A stretch of DNA of 64,000 bases from positions 124,001 through 188,000 of the forward strand of contig JAKEKT010000031.1 of assembly GCA_021495925.1 (NCBI GenBank), given 5' to 3'. Of this stretch, positions 25,001 through 35,061 are shown one piece after another. Positions within the stretch are counted from its first letter, which is position 1. Each line of letters begins with the position of its first letter. The position numbers and the translations under genes are program-made. The notes under the pieces were generated by a model. The model saw only the letters and a program-made list of their open reading frames with translations, did no database searches and was not told where the DNA came from. The DNA comes from Diplodia intermedia. Taxonomy: Eukaryota > Ascomycota > Dothideomycetes > Botryosphaeriales > Botryosphaeriaceae.

Positions 25001-26725
25001 TGCAAACGTTGAAGCCCGGCTGTCGCATCAAATTGGCATCCGTACGCGTGGAGCAAGCGGGCAATCAAGCTTCCGTGTCTTCGTGCCCGGTGGCAGCACA
25101 GCAGATCCATCTCCGTCTGCTGCTGATAAATTCGTCCCCTCCTTCGATGTTGTGCAATCAGCCACGATTAATGCGCGATATTGGCGGTGGCGGGACGGCG
25201 GGTGGGAAGAGGCAACAGCTGCAGGAATAGGAGGATGGGCAGCAGGAGCTCCCTGCTTATCAACCACTTTCCGCATGGAGGAACCGTCCGCCCCCGTCCC
25301 CGCAGCGACATGCGCACGATATACCCAAAGCGCCCTCGTGACCGATCATTACCGTCCTTCCGAAGGCCGTTAGTGGCCGTGAGCGCTAATTTTGTGAGAT
25401 GGTAGCGACCTTTTTTGGTAGATGGACCCTCACTTCCAACCACGTTTACTGGTTCCCCGCACCAAAGCGCGCGGACGAAAGACGTCTAGTGGTCACGTAC
25501 CCCGCTCGATTAGAATACCTTGTTCTGGACCCGGCACGTGTACGAGATGAGAGGGAAACGTGTCTGTAGTCCACTTTCTTCTCTCAATATACCTTCTTTC
25601 CAGCTTCAGAAACAACATGGCAGGAGGAACCGATAAGGTAACTTGCTAATATCGTCAACGACCCTCAACCCAGACCTTCATTATTCCTCAATCCGGCGTC
25701 TGCACATTTTCCTCGTGCGCAAAGCCGCTCCTGGAAAAGGAGAAGGGGGCGGGCGTGTCTGAGTCTTACGAATGGTGTAGGTCAATCACTTCCCACTTGT
25801 GCATTAGTGTGCAAATAAACTGGAACCTTATCCATATGACAAGCAAGCCTCTTGCTGGGCGGAATGTAGGTGAACCAAGCTTCAGTGATGCGAGTCGTGC
25901 GGGGTGTTTTAGTCAACTCCAAATCATGCACGGTCTGCGCTCTATCATCGAAGCGGTGAAGACTCAGAACGGGGGAGAGGTGAGTCGAGTCAAAAAGGGG
26001 TCAATGGGCGGCAGGAAATGGCGGTTCATGAGCCAGACTGATTGAGAGCGCTTTAGGGGGGGAAAGGAGTCCACGCAGCACAGAAGCAAGCGTGTGAGAA
26101 AGAACGAACTTTGGGAAGTGATTCATATGGAAGCACAAAGAATGATCGATCCCTTCAATGGTAAGCATCCTCACTGGCCAAAGCCGAAGTGACCTATAGC
26201 CAGACTCGCAGCGATCCTGCCGCTTCTGAGCGATCCCATGCTAACTTGAACGCCGATGCACCGCAAAGACGAATACTCAAAGGAAGGTAAGTTCGAGCAG
26301 AGATGCGTAATCCATGGCCCATGAGGCAGCCGTATATATTTCCGAACTTTACCACCGAACCAACTTCCTCATTAAATGCAGTTTGTGGTATATGGCCAAC
26401 GCGCTCAATTCCAACAACAATGAAGACGGGAGAAAACAGCCGAGGGAAGTGTGAACGGAGGAGTGATGTACAGCCAAAAAAAAAGCTAATGATGTCCCCC
26501 ACCTCTTCTCCCAAAATATCCACAATGCGAATTTATACAGCACCTCCAGTCTAGGCTGACCAAAACCGAAGAAAAAAGTTCGAAACTTCCTCAAAGGGCG
26601 CACTCCGAGGAAGACGGAAAAAAAGAAAAGGGTAAGAATGATGAGCGCTCTAAGCACAGTAGATGCAAAAAGACAGGCGTCGGCGTAGGCATCGTGTCCT
26701 ACTCCACCGAGGAGCGGGATTTAAT

Positions 26726-28259
26726 TCAGCCGGCAGCATTGTGCCTCAGCTCCGCCTCGAGCTCCGACGCAAAGCGGGCGAGCTTGGCATCACGCTCGGC
26801 ATTCTGCCTCAGCTCAGCTTCGAGCTCTGGGTCCGACGTAAAACGCGCGACCTTGGTGTCGCGCTCGTCAACCTCGGCGGTGTCTCCACCTCGCTTGGTG
26901 TCGGCACCGGCCGCCTCCTCGCTGGATCCCCTTCCGCTGTCTGTTGCGGCGCGCTTGATGGGCGGCAAGCCTTGACGTTCCCGCCACCGGTCGACCCATT
27001 TCTCGCGGAGCGTCTCGTAGATGAGGGCGAACTGAGAGTCCTGCTGTACCATCATCATGCGCTGGGCGCGGAGCGTCTCGACCGTCTCCTCGATAGGATC
27101 CTTACCATCGGGTATCTCGTCGAGCGCTCCCGCATCCAACTCGGTCAGGAGGTGATCCAGGGCTATGAAGGTCCCGCTACGGCCGACGCCGGCGCTACAA
27201 TGAACAATCCGGGGATTTTGCTCGTCCGCGTTTTTCTCCTCGGATATCGGGATCAAATTCGCCAGAAGATGCTTATATGGGCCTTCTGGCACGCCGAAAT
27301 CTGGCCAGACAGGCCACAGGAAATGCCAGACCTTCTTCGTCTCTCCCGACGCACGGTCTTTGATTTCCAGCTCGCGGACGGTCGAGCGCGACCTCTCGTC
27401 TTCATGCACGGAGAGCAAGTTGATCTCCAAGATGACCTCGTCTCCAAACTCATCATGCTCATTCACGACAATTTGCGGCGACTCCATGCTGTCAGGGTAG
27501 TACTGGTAGCACTTCTCTCGGCCCGCCTCGTACGGCTGCGTCAGCATAACAATGACGGCCGGAGAGGCGCACTCGTGCCAGACCATACGCCACATGTGGT
27601 GATGGGTGTTGTCTTTGGGGCCCTGCCGACGCATTAGAACTGACACAGTCCCCGCAATGGAAATCCCAGTGCGCCAACGCACCTGAGTCGCTATGTAATT
27701 CTTGGCCGCGCCGGTTGTGGATGATCGTACGACGATCGGCGACGCATTGATGTAGTCATCATGCCCTTCGGGCACCTTCAATTGCACGCGGTTGGCGGCA
27801 AAGGGGTCCACATTCATGTAGCGGTTGCGCTGGGCCACCAGGCCGCCCGTCACGCGGGCCCATTGCGAGGGCGAGTTGGTCTGCAGGGCGCCTTCAGCAA
27901 TGCGCTTGCGCTCCTGCCAGCCGAGGGCTTCGAATTTCTCAGTGATTTCTGCGAGCGCGCGCTGAAAGTTAGCCTCTCGGCCGCCACGGAGGTGCACTTG
28001 GGCAGGAGCTCCAAGCACACGGTCGGAGTGTAGACGACAACCTGCCTGTTTTCGACTGCCTCAGAAACCACGGCAACGGCGCCTCGATGCCATCCTCGCC
28101 CGATATCCGACCGTCTCCTCCACGCGCCGAGCCCGCGGGCGAGCTGCCGATGGACAAGGACGACACGGCGGCGGAGGAACGTATGCTGTCGCGCGAAAGC
28201 GAGCGTTTGGACGAGCTCGGCGATCCCCCAGGCACCTCGAGCGGCAGGGAGCCTGACAT
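26726..28259 (-). CDS. Classical protein tyrosine phosphatase
   Basis: Removes phosphate from phosphotyrosine in signalling proteins. The certain part is 27961-27683 plus 27622-26726, with a 60-base intron (27682-27623) whose removal joins YIATQ to GPKDNTHHHMWRMV, the conserved fold around KNYIATQGP. Also present: RNRYMNVDPFAANRVQL, the DDYINAS motif, the WPD loop in WPVWPDFGVPEG and the signature IVHCSAGVGRSGTF (HCX5R) at about 27171-27204. The N terminus probably begins at the ATG at 28259: a Ser-rich exon ends near PWFLRQSKT, matching the PxFLxxS start of fungal relatives. The junction is not settled: the obvious acceptor CTAACTTTCAG (27962) does not match the phase of any clear GT donor; a GC donor at 28045 with acceptor 27949 keeps frame. 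The C-terminal tail carries an imperfect duplicated segment. Confidence 0.88.
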
Positions 28260-28941
28260 TGTGGACTTCTTGGAAGCGGCGGATCGGGAACGTTTGCTTG
28301 CGGCTTTGCGCCGAAGCTCGCGGAGGTGATGCACGTTGGCGACGCGTGCTTGAGAGACACGCAGGCGCTCCTGTTCCAGCCAATTGTGCCGCGCGGCAGG
28401 CGAGACGAGGGATTGGGGGCAGAGCCTTGCGGCTGGCCGAGCTCGGCGCGTCGCAGGAGAAATGGCACGTATGATGGCGAAATTCGGCGCAACTTGCGGT
28501 GGGAGACGGGGTCGCAATGCTCGGGCGACTGGTCGGGAGACGGCGCTTCGGTCGCGGCAGTTGCGCGCAGGCGGCGATCAGTCGGTGGCGGAGTAGGAGA
28601 GCGGGCGCATGCAGCGCTGAGGACGCGATAGGCGCGACGGCGGGGAGCGGGAGATTTGTGGCGGCAGGCGTTGGCGGCGCGTAGGGGCGCGGGTTGGGCC
28701 GGGGCGAAGGCTGCGGGCGGAATGATGCGTGGTTTGTAATGGGCGTCGGACGAGGAGGGGCGCGGTAGGCGGATATATGGTGGTTCGAGAGGGCTAAATA
28801 TGCGGCTCGTGGGTGGTGGTAAAGGCAAGGCTGACCCGAGGCTTCGGCGCCTCATCTCCAAACAAGCATCCGCCCGCTTATCGCCAGCCCGTAACGCCGT
28901 CCTCTTCCCCGCCACGCCTTCACGCCGAGCTCATCCCCACC
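28260..28941. promoter_or_regulatory. Shared promoter region of divergent phosphatase and small-protein genes
   Basis: 682 bases between two start codons pointing away from each other. Very GC-rich in the left two thirds. Long overlapping frames here have no recognisable domain. Regulatory elements for both genes must lie here. Confidence 0.45.
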
Positions 28942-29345
28942 ATGATCTGGCTGCGCCTGCTCGAGGTCCGTCGTCCCCTGCTGCCTGCCCGCTGTCCTGC
29001 GCTGACTGCCGGTCGCCTTGTCTAGGTCTGGGCCACGACGCGCGTGAGTGTCCGGCCCTGCTGCACGCTCGCCGCCAACGCTTCTGACTGTTGATCGCAG
29101 CTCCTGTCGAGCCCGGCCTTCCATCGCGCCGTCCAGAACGTGTACAGAAGGTTTCACCGCCTGCGCCACGGCACGCCAATGGAGGACATGGGCGGCACCA
29201 ATATCGACAACAACCGTGCGTACATCGTGACCTGCACCTCCAATGCACCCGCTGGCTGACACGTCAACCCCCAGAGCGGCCATCGTTTCTCAAGCACTTT
29301 ATCGACGAAATCAAAGACCAGTTCCGCAACAACCCCCGCCGGTGA
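28942..29345 (+). CDS. Small conserved-looking protein encoded by four short exons
   Basis: Exons 28942-28965 (24 bases), 29026-29043 (18 bases), 29101-29215 and 29275-29345 total 228 bases, or 75 residues. The product starts MIWLRLLEVWATTRLLSSP, continues with AFHRAVQNVYRRFHRLRHG and EDMGGTNID, and ends FLKHFIDEIKDQFRNNPRR. All three introns are GT-AG, 57-60 bases long. The continuous amphipathic pattern and the FLxHFIDEIKxQF ending support the splicing. A short N-terminal hydrophobic and basic segment followed by His/Arg-rich helix would suit a small mitochondrial protein, and I have the impression of similar short fungal proteins, but I cannot name the family. Function unknown. Confidence 0.65.
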
Positions 29346-30829
29346 TGGCTCGCCCGCCGCAAGCCCGCATTCGTCTTTTTCCACACGACGGCGCTGTGGT
29401 GCCAGGCGCCGGGGCGGGTCTATCGGCACAGGACGGCTAGGGGGATTGCCCTTGGCTTTCAGAAGGCGAGATGATGGTGGTCGCCCGACGCATTGCGGAT
29501 CGCCACCTCGGCCAATGCACGCCCGTGGGGACGTCAGCACATCGGATGCTCTTTTCATTCAACACGCGAACTGGGCCATCTCCACTTGTGGGTACCAATA
29601 ATGCCGCCAGCTGATAACCCTCCGTCATCACTGGCTACTATTTTCGGCTGCAACACCACTCTTTCCACGTGGGAAGCATCTGACATCGTGCAATGCTGAC
29701 CTCAAGGCGGCGAGAAACGACCGCTTTGAGACCGGGTGCTATATGTGGCTGCACACTGTTTATCACATGCTCACCCCGGCTTCAAGTTGCCTTGCGCGCT
29801 CGCCACTTGCGCCACCCTACACGGCTTTGCCACATTTTTGCCTGAATCCTTTCGGAGCACTCAAAGTGGCGAGGTGCACGGTAAGAGCGAGGGTGGAAGT
29901 CCCAAGTGTTGTGATTCGAGGGGGGAAGAACCGTAAAAATAGGGGCATGTAGCAGGTCTATCTATGCTGTGAAACGCCACTTCACATATCATTAAGAACC
30001 ACACGCTGAGTTGCCACGGCCTGCGTCCAATGAGTACAAGCAGGAGTAACCGTGGAGGTCTCCTTTACTTCTCGAATTTCTACATCATCACGAGTTCGGG
30101 GAACTGTGTCCTTGGGAAAAAAAAAATACTCCACTGCTGATGGAGCAAGTCGCTGGTCCGAAGCAAAACCAAGCGGCACTCCTCATCGAATGGACATGAA
30201 CTAATATCAACGTTCGAGTTCAGAGGTAGAAACCCTGCCGCAACCGTTGCCAACACGAAAATAACGCTGATACGAATATTTAGAAAGACCTCACGCAGTG
30301 CCCACCAATTGATCCATTCAGACATCACACCTTCACTTAAAAGGACACAGTCCAACTCTCCAACCACTCGAGCGAGGGGAGCCAGGAGTCGGTGGGTTGG
30401 AAGGAGAGGGTCTGTGTGTAGGGTCGTTGGGCGTGCGCCGGTCAGCAAGATTAGGTCGGGATGCGGGAAGAGAGATGGACCAAAGTGGGAAAAATAAAGG
30501 GGAAGGGATGGGCAAGTGAAGGGAAGTGAAAAGCGAGAAGTGGGGAGAAAAAAAAAGAGAGGTCTTTTAGCCCATGCGAATATACGCGTACGGTTGACGC
30601 CGACGTCCCGTATAGCGTCATCGGGAACCCGGCAGCGACACGCCGCGCATCTCGTCCATGTTGCTGAACAGATCGGCCAAAAGCAGCACCGTCGCGCTGG
30701 GACTCCGGATGCGCAGCCGTCGGCGAGCCGCCCGTGCCGCCCGTGCCGCATACCAGGCCGACCGCTGACGACGCCGGGACCATGCCTCTTGTCGGCATGG
30801 CCTGCGAAGCTGATGGTGCTGCTGGTCTG
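29346..30829. other. Intergenic flank left of the decayed chitin-binding gene
   Basis: No intact gene. It holds an A-run (30117-30126) and a further A-run near 30549. The part 30600-30830 is GC-richer than its neighbours and has minus-strand frames with Gly/Thr/Ser that may be the eroded end of the adjacent pseudogene. Confidence 0.4.
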
Positions 30830-32577
30830 ATCCGCGACAAGCACGACCATGGGGTTGGTACCGGAGCTACCGATGCAGCTTACGGTGCTAACGAAACTGG
30901 AGAAAAGGCAAGCTCGACGTTGCATCTGTGTACTAGAAGTGGCAGATAAACTCGTGCCAGAGGTTGCACCATTGGTCGTACTGGAGCTCTAGATGGAGCC
31001 CGCACTTGCAGCTGTGCTAAAGATGACACTGGAGCTTGTTCTCGATGATACCCATGAAGTAGTAGAAAAGGAAGCCAGGGCCGAGATTGCAACCTCAGTG
31101 CTGCTATGCGTTGTCTCAGGCAGCCCATTGCTGGCTGTAGGATTACTATTGGCTAGAGTAGCAGGAGAAGATGAAGAGCTTGAACTGTTGGAAATGCGTG
31201 CCGATGCCGAAGAATTCTGCCATGGTGAAGACGTTCGACGATCAGACAGGATGAAAATTGAAGCAATAGTAGAGTGAAGACATGGTTGTGTCAACCTCTC
31301 AGATCGCTATATTGAAGCTGGAAGAAGAAGAGGAGCTTGAAGGCGCAGAGGCACTCGAAGACGGGGAGTGAACAGACGCTGGGGATGAAAATGTTGCTCA
31401 ACTAGACATAGGTACAACTGCGGAATTACTTGATGGATCAGAACTTGAGCTGAATGTAGGACCGGTCACGATAACAAACGAGAAAGAGCTAGAACTACTA
31501 CCGCTCATGGATGACAGGGCGACGCCACTGGAAGCTATAGGAGCCTCAGCTGCAATGGAAGAACATGATGTTGCACTTGACGACACGGGATTTGCACCCT
31601 CTGCTGCTTGTTTGAGTTGGGGCGACCACCTCGCAGGCAGCAGCACAGTTACCTAAAGCCTTCGGCGCACAATCGAAGGCAAGAGCACTCTCAGAGCTTG
31701 ATCCTGCGTCTGGTGTGACCGGGGAAGCCGTGGTAAGGCTACAGTAACCGAGTCCAGCGGCACAGTTATTTGAAGCACAGTAATCAGTGGTGCTCCCACA
31801 ACATCCGTAGATGCTGCGGCAATCATCAAACTGCGAGCCCAGAGAGACCCTGTGGTGCTGTCGACCGCACTAACCGTTGCTGATGATGTTCATCCCGTCT
31901 AGGGCACAGAAACAAAACTACGGCTAGCATCCCGTTCGGCGTGCATCTCTCGAACTGTGGTGAAATCAATCAAAACAAGGAACCAAAGGCCAAGAGACCA
32001 CATGCTAGTGACCGTCGACGCTACAGCAAACACCAAACGATGATCCTTGACAAGTGAAGCCGCCGCTGGGCCGCCCACAGCTTCCATTCGGGGGGGCCGT
32101 TGCTCGGGACTAGAATGCTGACGCCCGGAGCGCTTGCATTATTAGCGGTGCTAGAAGACAACGGCGACAACCGACCAACAATACTCGAAACCAATGATGC
32201 TAGCGGGCCGCTAGGCGTGTTTACTAAGTAGTGAGGTGAGTGATTAATCATATTCGATAACCAGCCTATTCACAAGACCTTGCCCAAAGTACGATAGGCG
32301 TCCAGCCAGCCACAAACGGCGCGGTTTACACACCCTCGTTCATTGACGTGATATGGGAGATGACCGTCTAGATCAATAGAGCATATGGCTGCCTGGTTGG
32401 CATCCGTGTCGTGTTACCATCCGCCATGGGCTAGAACGTCTCAGCAGCAGCAATGTTTTTGTCGGACCAGACTCGTGTGGTTGCCATCTCATACACTGTT
32501 ACTATCCCTGCTTGACTACTTGCCGAGAGCAGCCCAAGACCGGCCGGCGCGCCAATGACCAAGGTGCTAAACAGCAT
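30830..32577 (-). pseudogene. Decayed secreted Ser-rich protein with two CBM18 chitin-binding domains
   Basis: Read on the minus strand. A signal-peptide-like start lies at 32577 (MLFSTLVIGAPAGLGLLS), followed by a stop. A Ser/Thr linker around 32115-32220 ends VPSNGPP at a run of seven C. In another frame at 32098-32005 follows NGSCGRPSGGFTCQGSSFG then VCCS, the first half of a hevein-type (CBM18) domain, closed by a stop. A second domain at about 31880-31741 reads SQFDDCRSIYGCCGSTTDYC then ASNNCAAGLGYC, with a stop in its first part and two expected Cys replaced. Ser-rich fragments continue in changing frames to about 30.85 kb (31646-31398, 31294-30989). Introns might remove some of the stops, but hardly all the frame changes. 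CBM18 domains bind chitin in the wall. The reading as a broken gene is inference. Confidence 0.6.
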
Positions 32578-33355
32578 GGTCAGCTGGTAGCAACCAAAGA
32601 AGATGATTTCAAATGGAAGTGGCAGAAGTGAGTGGCGAAAGCCGAATAATGACCTGGGGAGGATGGATGGCTTTGCAGAGCTGCTCTCATGGGTTACACT
32701 ATGGAGGGGGCAGCTGTCTGAAGCAACGCGAAACTCGTGGAATGAAAAACATCCATGGAACGCCGAGGTCCCTTTGCTTGCTGCATACATATGATCATTC
32801 TTGATGAGGGTGCGTGCAAGGTTTCCCATCCATTGTCTCAGTCTCCCACGGCTGCCGCTCAGATATACGGGCTCATTGGTCACAACTCCACGGAACCTTA
32901 AGGCACTTGAACCACGTAACTAGGCTACGAGAAATCCGGGTTATCCCACTGCGGGGTTTCGACAACGAACAAGCAAGGGATTACTGGGACTTCTTGGCCT
33001 TGCGTCGCCAAGTTTCTCGAAGCTTGGGCATATGTGGACAGAGAATTATCAATGCACGCTCCCGTAGGTGCGACGCAATCGTTCAATTAGGCAATATGTA
33101 TATATGTAAGACAAACACTGACATGTACAGGTACTCTTGGCAAAAAAAAAGGCATAATCAGTACAAATCATGGAAGATAAAAAGCATCGATTGAATCAAG
33201 TGCACGAAACCGCAGGGCAAAGGTATATCTCCAGACGAGCTCTCGGCCCGAACTCTCATCCAGCAAACCGACGTTGGATACCCAAATGCAAGACGCTTAT
33301 CGAACCCTCTAAGCGCCACAATGCTCCACCACCATCATCACGCTGGCTGACTAAT
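32578..33355. other. 3' flank of the GH72 gene
   Basis: AT-rich, with an A-run at about 33141-33149. Nothing coding is supported. Probably the 3' UTR of the GH72 gene and promoter remains of the decayed neighbour. Confidence 0.4.
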
Positions 33356-35061
33356 TTACAGAAGGATCATGCCAGCGCCGGTGAGGACGGCACCGAAGAC
33401 GTAGACACCCATCTGGACGACACCACCGATCTGGAAGCTGGGGGCCTGGATGGCCATGGCAGCGCCAGTGGAAGTGCCGGAAGAGCTAGAGCCGCTGCTG
33501 GAGCCGGTGCCGGAGGGGGTAGAGGTGATGGTGTTGGTACCGGCGGCACCGGCCTCCTTGATCAGGCTGGAGCACTGGCCAGTGGGGGTGGTGGCAGACT
33601 TGAGGGTAGCAGAGCCGGAGAAAGCGCAAGCGCTGGAGCTGCTGTCGGCGAGCTCGTAGTAGCGGTTGAGGACAAAGGCCATCTGCTCGGTGGTGTTGCA
33701 CATGCCGTACGCGCCGTAGGTACCGGTGGTGGCGTTGTGGGTGATGCCGGAGCAAGCCTCGTCGTTGAGACCGCAGACAACACCGAAGAGGTCACCGTAG
33801 TCGTCAGAGTCAACGTCGTCAGCAACAACGCAGCTCAGCGAGTTGTACATGCACGAGCAGAGCTCCTGGTTGGGGGTCGGGGGAAGAGGAGTAGCCTTGG
33901 CCTGCCAAGCGGTGCCGACAGAAGGGCAGTCGGCGGCCTTGGTGTTCGAGGGGGTGTAGCTAGCAGAGTTGACACCGGTAGCAGTGGCCTTCTGGATCTG
34001 GCTGGAGTAGTAGCTGAAGTCCTTGAGGGTGCTGACAGTGTCGCCGTCGACAGAGACGAGACCGTACTCGTTCTCCTCCTGGAAGTACATGTAGACGATA
34101 CCGCCGGACCAGACATCGTTCATCTGGTCGCCGAAGAGGACAGGAGTGTCACCGAACTTGCGGGGCGTGACCTCGTTGCAACCGTACTCGGCGAAGAAGA
34201 CAGGGACGTTGTAGGACTCGAACTCCTTGGTGCGGACGTCGTAGCCAGACTTGGTGTACGAAGAGTCGCCGCACCACGAGTAGATGTTGTAGCCCCAGAA
34301 GTCGATCGAAGAGTCGGAGTCACCGCAGTCGAAGTAGTCGGCCATGTCAACACGGATGTCGGCATCGTCGTTGGTGGCATAACCGACACCGATCTCGCGG
34401 TAGCCCTTCTTCTTGATGTAGGCCTTGCTGTCGCGGACGGCAGCCTTGACGAAGGCGGAAGCGTCGGTGTTGTTGGCCTGGTTGGAGACCTCGTTACCGG
34501 CGAAGAAGCCCAGGGTGTTGTTGTACTGGGCCAGGTTGTCGATGACGGCCGTGTAGCGGGCGTACAGCTTGTCGTTCCAGGAGGCATCGTTGCGGTTGAT
34601 CGAGGTGCCGGGGGACGACAGGTCGGCCACGACGTAGATGCCGGCGTCCTGGAGCGCCTTCATGCACTCGGAGTGGTCCTCATCGGGGTTCACGGCGTAG
34701 ACACGGATGGTGTTGGTGCGCAGCTCGGTGAGGTAGGGGATGTCACGCTTGCAGCCCGAGGCATCGGCGAGGGGGTCCTTGTAGTTGTCGGCGCTGTCGT
34801 CGGACGAGCTGCTGTTGGTGGAGTACTCCTGCTGGTAGGCGACACCGCGGATGTAGAACTGGGTGCCGTTGTTGGAGTAGAAGAACTTGGAGCCCTGCGA
34901 CAAGACTGTTAGTGGCGTGGCATTGGGTTGGCGGCGCATGGCAATGCAGCCAAGGCACGGCACGCCGCGACGCGTACCTTGATGACAACCGGCGGAACGT
35001 CCGCCAGGGCGGCGCGCGCGAAGAGCGCAGCCGCGGCAGCGGCAATGCCAAAGGCCTTCAT
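33356..35061 (-). CDS. GPI-anchored beta-1,3-glucanosyltransferase, GH72 with X8 domain (Gel/Gas family)
   Basis: Cleaves beta-1,3-glucan and transfers the new end to another chain, elongating wall glucan outside the plasma membrane. Exons 35061-34978 and 34894-33356 with an 83-base intron; 540 residues. Residues 1-20 are a signal peptide (MKAFGIAAAAAALFARAALA). The GH72 domain carries both catalytic Glu: E163 in FFAGNEVSNQ (acid/base) and E264 in VFFAEYGCNE (nucleophile). After it comes a Cys-rich X8/CBM43 domain (ELCSCMYNSLSCVV ... GVVCGLNDEAC ... YGMCNTTEQ), so it belongs to the GH72+ subgroup. A Ser/Thr/Gly linker and a hydrophobic tail (VYVFGAVLTGAGMILL) give a GPI-anchoring signal. It stands divergent to FKS1, whose product it processes. 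Codon choice is strongly C-ending, suggesting high expression. Confidence 0.95.

Larger units (their letters stand above)
20477..26725. other. Gene-poor stretch of about 6 kb
   Basis: No well-supported gene. The first half (to about 23.2 kb) is GC-rich with an AGCGGC repeat near 21285-21318 and a TATA-like motif at 21686-21694. The second half (about 23.7-26.6 kb) is visibly richer in A/T with small frames on both strands. It holds the promoter of the Zn2Cys6 gene at the left and the 3' flank of the phosphatase at the right. I recognise no transposase, reverse transcriptase or terminal repeat. Confidence 0.45.

Noticed and set aside
26194..26523. Minus-strand frame of 109 codons left of the phosphatase
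   Set aside because: Its hydrophobic Phe/Leu content follows from A/T richness, and an equally open frame runs on the other strand.
33170..34912. 580-codon plus-strand frame opposite the GH72 gene
   Set aside because: Gly/Val/Ala/Asp-rich shadow of the biased GH72 codons; the minus-strand product has a signal peptide, both catalytic Glu and a GPI tail.
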